64,000 nucleotides of DNA from Ridgeia piscesae. Lineage: Eukaryota; Annelida; Polychaeta; Sabellida; Siboglinidae. Positions 15,601-27,600 of the stretch are shown piece after piece. The notes beneath the pieces were generated by a model. That model had not been told where the DNA came from and did no database searches. It worked only from the letters and a program-made list of their open reading frames with translations. How positions within the stretch are numbered: position 1 is the first letter of the stretch; each line of letters begins with the position of its first letter. The position numbers and the translations under genes are program-made. Location: positions 300,001 to 364,000 of the forward strand of contig JAODUO010000531.1 of the NCBI GenBank assembly GCA_025642075.2. The letters are read 5' to 3'.

Positions 15601-18600
15601 ATGTGTGTTGCAGTATATTCAGTGTGTCATGCGTGTTGCAGTACATTGTGTCGTGTGTCGCAGTACATTCAGTGTGTCATGTGTGTCGCAGTACACTCAG
15701 TGTGTGATGTGTGTTGTAGTACATTCAGTGTCGTGTGTGCCACAGTACATTCAGTGTCATATGTTGCAGTACATTCAGTGTGTCATGTCTTGGAGTACAT
15801 TCAGTGTGTCATGTGTGTTGCAGTACATTGTGTCGTGTGTGGCAGTACATTCAGAGTGTCATGTGTGTCGCAGTACATTCAGTTTGTGTGTATCACAGTA
15901 CATTCAGTGTGTGGTGTATGTCACAGTACATTCAGTGTGTCATGTGTGTCACAGTACATTCAGTGTGCCATGTGTGTTGCAGTACATTGTGTCATGTGTG
16001 TCACTATATTCAGAGTCGTGTGTCGCAGTACATTCAGTGCGATGTGTGTCGCAGTACATTCAGTGTGTGATGTGTGTTGTAGTACATTCAGTGTGTCATG
16101 TGTTGGAGTACATTCAGTGTGTCGTGTGTTGGAGTACATACATTCAGTGTGTCATGTGTGTCGCAGTACATTCAGTGTCTTGTGTGTGTCACAGTACATT
16201 CAGTGTGTCGTGTGTCACAGTACATTCAGTGTGTCGTGTGTGTCACAGTACATTCAGTGTCTCATGTGTCACAGTACATTCAGTGTCATGTGTGTCGCAG
16301 TACATTCAGTGTATCATGTGTTGTAGTACATTCAGTATGTCATGTGTGTCGCAGTACATTCAGTGTATCATGTGTTGTAGTACATTCAGTGTCATGTGTG
16401 TCGCAGTACATTCAATGTGGCATGTGTGTCGCAGTATATTCAGTGAGTGATGTGTGTCGTAGTCCATTCAGTTTGTGATGTGTGGCGCAGTACATTCAGT
16501 GTGTCGCAGTACATTCAGTGTGTGATGTGTGTCGCAGTACATTCAGTGTGTCGTGTGTTGCAGTACATTCAGTGTCATGTGTGTCACAGTACATTCAGTG
16601 TCATGTGTGTCACAGTACATTCCATGTGTCCCAGTACATTCAGTGTGTCATGTGTTGCAGTACATTCAGTGTGTTGTAGTACATTCAGTGTGTCATGTGT
16701 GTCGCTGTACATTCAGTGTGATGTGTGCCACAGTACATTCAGTATGTCAAATGTGTCGCATTACATTCAGTTTGTCGCAGTACATTCAGTGTGTCATGTG
16801 TTGCAGGACATTCAGTGTGTTATGTGTGTCGCAGTACATTAAGTTTGTGATGTGTGTCGCAGTACATTCAGTGTGTCATGTGTCGCAGTACATTCAGTTT
16901 GTGATGTGTGTTGCAGTACACTCAGTGTGTCACAGTACATTCAGTGTGTCATGTGTGTCGCTGTACATTCAGTGTGATGTGTGCCACAGTACATTCAGTA
17001 TGTCAAATGTGTCGCATTACATTCAGTTTGTCGCAGTACATTCAGTGTGTCATGTGTTGCAGGACATTCAGTGTGTTATGTGTGTCGCAGTACATTAAGT
17101 TTGTGATGTGTGTCGCAGTACATTCAGTGTGTCATGTGTCGCAGTACATTCAGTTTGTGATGTGTGTTGCAGTACACTCAGTGTGTCACAGTACATTCAG
17201 TTTGTGATGTGTGTTGCAGTACATTCAGTGTGTCGCAGTACATTCAGTGTGTGATGTGTGTCGCAGTACATTCAGTGTGTCGCAGTACATTCAGTGTGTC
17301 ACAGTACATTCAGTGTGTCATGTGTCACAGTACATTCAGTGTGTCATGTGTCGCAGTACATTCAGTGTGTCATGTGTCGCAGTACATTCAGTGTGTCACG
17401 TGTGTCACAGTACATTCAGTGTGTGATGTGTGTCACAGTACATTCAGTGTGTCGTGTGTCACAGTACATTCAGTGTGTCGTGTGTCGCAGTACATTCAGT
17501 GTGTCATGTGTTGCAGTGCTGGATGCTCACCCTCTGTTGTCAACGTTTCAAATGATGCTGCTGGAGCACATCATCCTATGTCGTCTCATCATGGGCAACA
17601 AAACGCTCGCAATACAGGAGGTCAGTCCCGGCAGGGCGCATGTTTTTCACCTAAAAAAATCCTGGTACATATATTACAAATACAAAAATATAACCTGGTC
17701 CATATTTGCATGTAAATGTACATACCTTGTGACCACATACAATGTGTAGACGACTGCACACTATGGGAATCATGTTCACCTTAAGGTAGTGATAGTGCAC
17801 TCCAGGCAGAGGCAGAGAAAGAGAGAAGTGGGTGGGCTGTCACCAACAAAACAACATTGAACTATGACAACAACCAAAATGTGCACATGCATAACAAAAT
17901 GCCAGGCATCCCACAATTAACGACAGACAATTCAAGTAGCAGGAGTTGACTGACCCTTATTATCTCAACAAGATATAAACAACACTAATTCGATCGGTCA
18001 TTGCATATGTGTGGCATGGAAGCTTAAAGAAAAATAAATAATTGGAATTATAGGCTAGTTGAGCTAATTAAATGTATAAAAAGGTGAAAGGTATAGAAAC
18101 ATAGACATTAAAGGCAACCTTTAAATATTGAGTCTTAAGACGTGATTTAAATGTGTTTCTGCAGTCTGTGGAAAGCAAATCCTCAGGTAGCACATTCCAC
18201 ATAGTAGGTCCCACACGAGAGAATGAACGGCACACATATTGTTCAAGGTTATGATGTGGAACAGCTCGCAATGTTCCGTTTATAAATATTAATGTTCCCA
18301 TTGTTCTTTTCATCCTGTATGGCTGCCATACAAAATTTACACATTGCTTATTTATATATTGATTGCTGTTATTTTTACTACACAAAAAATACTTTTTATG
18401 TTTTTTGTCACTTGAAAGTCTCAAAGGTGTAATTGATGTACATATCACACGTGTATGCACACATATGTTTGCTGTGTTTCAGATATTTCAGGCCTGTCAC
18501 CTGTGTGAGGCCCATCCACGGCTGTTCCAAACGCACGGGCCACAACTACACACATTACTGGCAAGTTGTAGTCTTCTATGTTTTGTCATAACATAACCAC

Positions 18601-21600
18601 CGACTTGATACACCGTATTTGTTCATTCGCTCTGTTGCTCGTTATTCAGTAGTTATTTCAGTTACATTTTTTTCACAATCTATTTGCAATATCGAAGAAT
18701 GGACATTGATTCAGGGTTTGCATGCAATTTTGAGGAACTGTTATGTATTGTTTCAGAGTTTGTGTACCCTGTCATGGAATTGTTTTTAGTATGCAGTGTC
18801 AATTAAGTTTTGTGTGCAATGTCATTGAACTAGTATGTGTTGTTTCAGGGTCTGTATGCAATGTCATTGAACTAGTATGTGTTGTTTCAGGGTCTGTATG
18901 CAATGTCATTGAACTAGTATGTGTTGTTTCAGGGTCTGTATGCAATGTCGATGAACTGTATGTGTTGTTTCAGGGTCTGTATGCAATGTCGATGAACTGT
19001 ATGTGTTGTTTCAGGGTCTGTATGCAATGTCGATGAACTGTATGGAGGCTGCAGAAGCCCAGTTCAGTACAGCAGTTGCAGTAAGTCACAGTCAGGCAGC
19101 AGCAGACAAGGTTCATTAGAGGCATAGTTCACTTTCAGTCACCCATGTAGTAGTAGTGATATGAAACACAACAATATGTCATAAAACAGGAACATAAGAA
19201 ACAAAATTATACATGTACAGTCGTCTTAGTCTTCATTGACGGACACTTTCATGGTGTTATACAGTTCACTTTCAGTCTGATCTCCATTGACAGACACTGA
19301 CAGGGTTCTATAGGGTACAGTTCACTTTCAATCACCCCATGTCAGTCTGGCCTCCATTGACATGGACATTGACACACACCAATCACTATGTAAACATTGT
19401 TAACACCATTTAACAATGAGTTATTACTAACAAATACCCTTCAAACAACATGTATGTACTGCATACACAACCTGTCAAAGCAATGGAGCAGTGGATGTCT
19501 TGAATAGTCAATGACGTTAGTCATGGATGTGATAATATATAATATGAACAGTTTCTTCTAGGAATTTGCATAAAATCAGAAGTCGGAACTGTATGAATTA
19601 CGTCGTTCTATATAGTCTGTGATGTCATTTAGCAATCTCCTTACTTACAAATGGTGCAAATGTCTACAGACGACGACACAACCAGACCTGTGGACATTTA
19701 TCAATCTCAATCTGGCAATTGTCTACCTACGCACGAATCGACAGTCAGACCTCGTCACACTATTGGAGCGAGTAGATCCGGACAAACTGAGCACATGGTG
19801 AGAAATGATAATTCTTTCACATGTAGGGAAGTGCTGGAAACAAATGTTTTAAATCTTTATCACTGTGTTGACATTTTACGGGTGCCTGGATTGGCTTATT
19901 CAGTTACTTTACTGACTTACCACGTTGAGACATTCAATTGGCAAGGCTACTTTGAATATTCTTCTTTCTGCCTTACATAGTTTCAGGGTCGTTTTTCAAA
20001 AGAAGATTAACAACTAGTATCTTCTATAATGCACTTGCTCATTTATAGAACATTTTGTGAAATGAGACAAACTAAAACAAAACAAAAAACAAAAAAGTAA
20101 TTTTTTGACCAGACATCAGATACGGGAAAACGGTTGCTAAATTATATTGTTCTATATGATGAGGATTATTCATACTTTGCAAGTTAATCGAGAGACAATT
20201 CTTTCAATAATTTTCACATCAGAATGTGCTCTTTTAACTGGACAAACAAAGCACCAACTGACTTTATTTGTGCCGAATGGAAGTGAGTTTTAAACACTCT
20301 AGGTGGGGCCTCAGATGAGTCTGTGTCAGTAGTAGTCTGTTGCAGTTCTCACAGTCTGCGAGCATCAGCATTCTACGTGAAGGGTCTGCAGTCATTCTTC
20401 CAGGCACGATACAATGAAGCAAAGTAAGTTTGGCAACAGGAGCACATTTGACGCGATGACACACATGTCAGTGTTTGATTAGATGTCAGTAAGTCTTGTG
20501 GGTGATAACATGTACTTATTAAATGACAGGTCAACAATGTTTACACTTATTTAACCAATTGCACAAGTAGATCAAAAGCATTTTAACATTATAGATTATT
20601 TAATTTTTCATGTCTATGCTAGATGTTAGCATTGAGAAACCAAAAATATGTCCAATATTTTGTTTACAACATGCTTACTTTACCAAAGTTGTGGTAATAA
20701 TGGCAGTTAAAAAAATTTGTTTGCGCAAGTTATCTCTCCCTAATTTGTCTGACATCGTCAACTTTGTTTTTCTGTAGACGCTACCTCAGGGAAACTCTCA
20801 AAATGGCGAACGCAGAAGATTTGAATCGTCTGACATCGTGTTCACTAGTACTTCTTGGGCACATATTTCTATCATTAGGCAACAGCCAGGTTGGTTTAAT
20901 TATTTCAATCACTTTGCATTTTCTCAAGTAAATCATAAGAAACACAACATTTGTTGTTATTTGTTATGTTGTTGTTGCAAAGCGAACATTTATGGGCATG
21001 ATATTGCCAATGCTCATTGTGTTAAAACCACTTCTAAGATATAATTTTTACTGAAAAAAATATTTAGGCTGTCACCTCATTTATTTTATGTAATTTACAG
21101 GAAGCCTTAAATCTTGTCACACCGGCAATGCAACTAGCTGGGAAGATTCCTGATGTACATGTGCAACTATGGGCATCTGCACTACTTAAAGGTAAGATTC
21201 CTGATGTACATGTGTAACTATGGGCATCTGCACTACTTAAAGGTAAGATTCCTGATGTACATGTGCAACTATGGGCATCTGCACTACTTAAAGGTAAGAT
21301 TCCTGATGTACATGTGCAACTATGGGCATCTGCACTACTTAAAGGTAAGATTCCTGATGTACATGTGCAACTATGGGCATCTGCACTACTTAAAGGTAAG
21401 ATTCCTGATGTACATGTGCAACTATGGGCACCTGCACTACTTAAAGGTAAGATTCCTGATGTACATGTGCAACTATGGGCATCTGCACTACTTAAGGGTC
21501 AGATGATATGGGTAGACCATGTCTCATGATGCATCTATCAGTGAGACAGACATGTTATAACAGTTACCAACACAATAATTATTCGTGCAGTTATTGAGCA

Positions 21601-24600
21601 ACATTTGTCACCATTTACAGTATGATTTTCGTATACACACATGGGAAATTAAAATTGTTAGTACAGTGTACTCCGGATATCTTGAATACATAAATGTCTT
21701 GTTCATGTTTGTTATCTGTTGTTAATAAAAATAATAATATATTTTATTTAATGTAGAAGACCAAATTAAAAATTTGTTCAAAATTTTTTACACCATTAAA
21801 GGCAAAACATTTCTGAGTGACCCTTTGTCAACCTTCCCGGTTGGGGTTTTGTAACCAGGGGTTTTTTGTAGCCCTGTCCCGGGGGTTTTGAACTTATGTT
21901 TGTTTGTGCCCCCTGTTGTTTAATTATTTTTTGTAGACCGCCCCCTTTTTTTTTAAACCCTTACCCTTTTTGGGAATTCCCGGCTTGTGTGTTTTGAGCC
22001 TGTACCGGCTTTGTGTGGGGTGTACCGGCTGTGTTGTTTGTAGCCCTGTCCCGGTGTGTGTGTTGTGCCGTACCGTGTGGGGTGTAGACCTGTACCGGCT
22101 GTGTGTGTTGTAGACCTGTACCGGCTGTGTGTGTTGTAGACCTTACCGGCTGTGTGTTTGTAGACCTGTCCCGGCTGTGTTTTTTGTAGACCTGTACCGG
22201 CTGTGTGGGGTTTGTAGACCTGTACCGGCTGTTGTGTTGGACCTGAACCGGCTGTGTGTGTTGTAGACCTGTACCGGCTGTGTGTGTTGTAACCGTACCG
22301 GCTGTGTGTGTTGTAGACCTGTACCGGCTGTGTGTGTTGTGACCTGTACCGGCTGTGTGTTGTGACCTGTACCGGCTGTGTGTGTTGTAGACCTGTACCG
22401 GCTGTGTGTGTTGTAGACCTGTACCGGCTGTGTGTGTTGTAGACCTGTACCGGCTGTGTGTGTTGTAGACCTGTACCGGCTGTGTGTGTTGTAGACCTGT
22501 ACCGGCTGTGTGTGTTGTAGACCTGTACCGGCTGTGTGTGTTGTAGACCTGTACCGGCTGTTTGTGTTGTGCCTGTACCGGCTGTTGTTTTGTGACCTGT
22601 CCCGGGTGTGTGTTTTGTAGACCTGTACCGGCTGTGTGTGTTGTAGACCTGTACCGGCTGTGTTGTTGTAGACCTGTACGGCTGTGTGTGTTGTAGACCT
22701 GTCCCGGGCCCGTGTGTGTTGTAGACCTGTACCGGCTGTGTGTGTTGTAGACATGTACCGGCTGTGTGTGTGTTGTAGACCTGTACCGGCTTTGTGTGTG
22801 TTGTAGACCTGTACCGGCTGTGTGTGTGTTGTAGACCTGTACCGGCTGTGTGTGTTGTAGACTTGTACCGGCTGTGTGTGTTGTAGACCTGTACCGGTTT
22901 TGTGTTGTTGTAGACCTGTCCCGGCTGTGTGGGGTTTGTAGACCTGTACCGGCGTGTGTGTTGTAGACCTGTACCGGCTGTGTGTGTTGTAGCCCTGTAC
23001 CGGCTTTTGGTTTTGTAGACCTGTCCCGGCTTGTGTGTTGTGCCTGCCCGGTGTGTGTTGTAGACCTGTACCGGCTTGGGGTTTGAGCCCTGTCCGGCTG
23101 TTGTGTGTTGTAGCCCTTGGCTTGTGTGTGTTTGACCTGTCCCGGGCTGTTTTGTTGAGACCTTACCCTTGTGTTTGTAATTACCCTTTGGTGTGTGTAA
23201 CCACCGGCTGGTGTGTTGAGACCTGTCCCGGGCTGTGTGTGTGTAGACCTGTACCGGCTGTGTGTGTTGTAGACCTGTACCGGCGGGTGTGTTGTAGACC
23301 TGTACCGGCTTGTGTGTTGTAGACCTGTACCGGCTGTGTGTGTTGTAGACCTGTCCCGGCTGTGTGTGTTGTAGACCTGTACCGGCTGTGTGTGTTGTAA
23401 CCTGTACCGGCTGTGTGTTGTAGACCTGTACCGGCTGTGTGGGGTTTGAGCCTTATTTTTTTTAGACCTGTCCCGGGCTGTGTGGGGTTTGTAGACCTGT
23501 ACCGGCTGTGTTGTTGTAGACCTGTACCGGCTTGTGTTGTAGACCTGTAGGCTGTGTTGTTGAGACCTGTACCGGCTGTGTGTGTTGTAGACCTGTACCG
23601 GCTTTGTGTGTTGTAGACCTGTCCGGCTGTGTGTGTTGTAGACTTGTACCGGCTGTGTGTGTGTTGTAGACCTGTACCGGCTGTGTGTGTTTGAAACCTG
23701 TACCGCTGTGTGTGTTGTAGACCTGTACCGGCTGTGTGGGGTTTGAAACCTGTACCGGTTTTGTGTGTGTTGTAGACCTGTCCCGGCTGTGTGGGGTTTG
23801 TAGCCCCGGGGGGTTTTTGGCCTGTGGGTTTTTTGGGCCCTTCCGGCTGTGTGTGTTGTAGCCCTGTCCCGGTGTGTGTGTTGTAACCTGTACCGGCTGT
23901 GGGGTTTGTAGACCTGTACCGGCTTGTGTGTTGTAGACCTTCCGGTTTTGTGTGTGTTGTAGCCCTGAGGTGGTTGTTTGTGCCCTGCCGGCTGTGTTGT
24001 GTTGTGATGTCCGGCTGTGTGTTTTTTAAAAAGGGGGAAAACCTGCCCCTGTGTGTGTTTGAGCCCTGTACCGGCTGTGTTGTTGTAGACCTGTACCGGC
24101 TGGGGGTTTTGTGACCTGTACCGGCTTGTGTGTTTTGGGAGACCTGTCCCGGCTGTGTGTGTTGTGACCTGCCGGCTGTGGTGTTGTAGACCTGTACCGG
24201 CTGTGTGTGTTGAGACCTGTACCGGCTGTGTGTGTTGTAGACCTGTACCGGCTGTGTTGTTGTAGACCTGTACCGGCGTGGTGTTGTAGACCTGTACCGG
24301 CTGTTTTGGTGTTGGGACCTGTACCGGCTGTGTGTGTTGTAGACCTGTACCGGCTGTGGTGTTGTAGACCTGTACCGGCTGTGTGGGGTTTGTAGACCTG
24401 TACCGGCTGTGTGGGGTTTGTAGACCTGTACCGGCTGTTTTGTGTTGTAGACCTGTACCGGCTGTGTGTGTTTGTAGACCTTACCGGCTGTGTGTGTTGT
24501 AGACCTGTCCCGGCTGTGTGTGTTGAGACCTGTCCCGGCTGTGTGTGTTGTAGTGTCCCGGTGGGTTTTTGGCCTGTACCGGCTTTGTTGTGTTGTAGAC

Positions 24601-27600
24601 CTGTCCCCTGTGTGTGTGTTGTAGACCTTACCGGCTGTGTGTTGTAGACCTGTACCGGCTGTGTGTGTTGTAGACCTGTACCGGTTTTGTGTGTGTTGTA
24701 GACCTGTCCCGGCTGTGTGGGGTTTGTAGACCTGTACCGGCTGTGTGTTGTAGACCTGTACCGGCTGTGTGTGTTGTGAGCCGCGTGTGTGTTGTAGACC
24801 TGTGGCTGTTTTTGTAGACCTGTCCAGCTGTGTGTTTTAATTGTATTTTTGTGTTTAGACCTGTCCGGCGGGTTTTGTTGTGCCCTTCCGGCTGTGTGGG
24901 GTTTGGCCTGTCCCCTTGTGTTTTAATTCCGGTGTGTGTGTTGTAGACCTGTACCGGCTGTGGTGTTGTGCCCTGTCCGGTGTGTGTTGTAGACCTGACC
25001 GGCTTGGTGTTGTAGACCTGTACCGGCTGTATATTGTTTGACCTGTCCCCTTGGTGTTGAGCCTTCCCAGCTGTGTTTTTGAACTGTACCGGCTGTGGGG
25101 GTTTGTGCCTGCCGGGCGGGGTTGTTTTTGAACCTGTCCCGGTTTTGTGGTGTTGAGACCTGTACCGGCTTTTGTTTGTAGACCTGTGGCTTTGGTGTTG
25201 TGACCTTCCGGTTTTGTGTGTTGGCCTGTCCGGCTGTTGTTTTAGCCCTTATGGCTGTGTGTGTTGTAGACCTGTACCCTTTGTGTGTTTGTAGACCTTC
25301 CGGGCTGTGTGTGTTGTGACCTCACCGGCTGTGTGGGGTTTGAGACCTTCCGGCTTTGTGGGGTTTGGGAGACCTGTCCCGGCTGTGTGGGGTTTGTAGA
25401 CCTGTACCGGCTGTGTTGTTGTAGACCTGTACCGGCTGTGGGTGTTGTAGACCTGTACCGGCTGTGTGTGTTTTGGGCCTGTCCCGGCTGTGTGTGTTGT
25501 AGACCTGTGGCTGTGGTGTTGTAGCCTGTACCGGCTGTGTGTTGTAGACCTGTCCGGCTGTGGTGTTGTAGACCTGTACCGGCTTTTTGTGTTGTAGACC
25601 TGTCCGGCTGTGGTGTTGGACCTGTCCGGCTGAAATTGTGTTGAACCTGTCCCGGCTTGGGGAACCCGGGGGACAGGGGTACCGTGGAATTCCTGTCCTT
25701 GGGCCCCTTCCGTAAAGGTAAAACACCCTTCGGTAAAAGGCGCGCCTTTGACCCCAGGGGGTTTTTTTAAAAAAGGGGGGTTAAAAAAAAAACAAATAAT
25801 GAAAAAAAGGGGGGGGTTGACAATTTTTTCCCCCCTTTTATAAAAAAATAAAAAAAAAAAAAAAATAAAAAAAAAAAAAAAAAATTTAAAAAAAAAAAAA
25901 AAAATAAAAAAAAAAATTTTAAAAAAAGAATAAAAAAAATAAAAAAAATTAAAAAAAAATAATTTAAAAAAAATTTTTTAAAAAAAAATTTTTTTTAAAT
26001 AAATTAAAAAAAAAAATTTTTTTTAAATAAAATAAAATTTTTTTTTTTTTAAATTAAAAAAAAAAATTTTTAAATATTTTTTTTTTTTAAAAAAAAAAAA
26101 AAATTTTAAAAATTTTTTTTTAAATTAAAAAAAATTTTAAAAAAAATAAATAAATTTTTTTTAAAATTTTTTATTATTAAAAATTTTTTTTAAAAAAAAT
26201 TTAAATTAAAAATTAAAGGTTAAAAAAATTTAGTTAAAAAAAAAATTTAAAAAAAATTATTGGTTTTTTTTTTAAAAAAAAGGGTTTTTGGGGGTTTTTG
26301 GAAAAATTTTTTAAAAATTTTTTTTTATGTGAAAGGGTTATTTTGGGAAATTTGGTTGGTTTGGGGGGGAAAAAATTTTTAAATTTTTGGTTTTAGTTTT
26401 TATATATAAAAAAAAAAATGGTATTAAAAAATATAGTTTTGGTAGAATTATGTGGATTTAAATTATTAAAAATTTTTTAAGGGTTTTTTATTTGGTAAAT
26501 TTTTTTAAAAAAAAAAAATTTTTAAAATTTTGGGGTTTAAAAAATAAAAAAAAAAAAAAAAATAAAAAAAATTTTAAAAAAGTTTTGGGTATTAAAAAAA
26601 TTAAAAAATAAAAAAATAAAAAAATAAAAAAAAAATAAAAAAAAAAAAATAAAAAAAAAAAAAAAAAAAATAAAATAATAAAAAAATTTAAAAAAAAAAA
26701 TAAAAAGTAAAAAAAAAAAAAAAAAAATTAAAAATAAAAAAAATAAAAAATAAAAAAATTTAAAATAAATAAAAAAAAATAAAATAAATAAAAAATAAAA
26801 AAAATAAAAAAAAAATTTAAAAAAAAAAAAAAAAATGTAAATAAAATAAATAAAAAAAATAAAAATAAAAATAAAAAAAATAATAAAAAATAAAAATAAA
26901 TAAATAAAAAAAAATAAAAAAAAAAAAAAAAAAATAAAAAAAATAAATAAAAAAAAAAAATAAATAAAAAAAAAAATATATTCCCCCCTTCCCCTTATTT
27001 TTCTTTTTCCCCCCCCTTTTCTCACCCTCTTTCTACCTACCCCCAACTCCTCAAAATCAACTCAAATTAATCTCCTGACATCTCCAACTCTTCACATATT
27101 TCTATCATCAACAGCCGGTTTTAATTTTCAATCACTTCATTTCCAAGTAAATCATAAGAAACCTCACCTTGTTTTTCATTTCCCTCAACAACATTTATCG
27201 CCATTATATTGCCAATGATATTAAACCATGTCTAGATATAATTTTTACTGAAGAAGAAACTACTTCTAGGCTGTACCTCAGTATATATTTTATCGTACAT
27301 GTGTTTACTAGTACCTTAGAATATTTCACACCGGCAATGCAACTAGCTGGGAAGATTCCTGATGTACATGTGCAACTATGGGCATCTGCACTACTTAAAG
27401 GTAAGATTCCTGATGTACATGTGTAACTATGGGCATCTGCACTACTTAAAGGTAAGATTCCTGATGTACATGTGCAACTATGGGCATCTGCACTACTTAA
27501 AGGTAAGATTCCTGATGTACATGTGCAACTATGGGCATCTGCACTACTTAAAGGTAAGATTCCTGATGTACATGTGCAACTATGGGCATCTGCACTACTT

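Noticed and set aside
15250..16450. Cys/His/Val/Ser-rich open frames of up to 358 codons that resemble a repeat protein
   Set aside because: Three overlapping frames are all open because the intron 9 repeat unit lacks stops; exon phases of MAU2 pass around it.
15159..17516. CRISPR-like array of about 28-bp repeats
   Set aside because: Units are directly tandem without unique spacers, in a eukaryotic intron; it is a minisatellite.
26537..27046. 169-codon Phe-rich membrane-like frame on the minus strand
   Set aside because: Arises from A-homopolymer noise in a suspect assembly patch.
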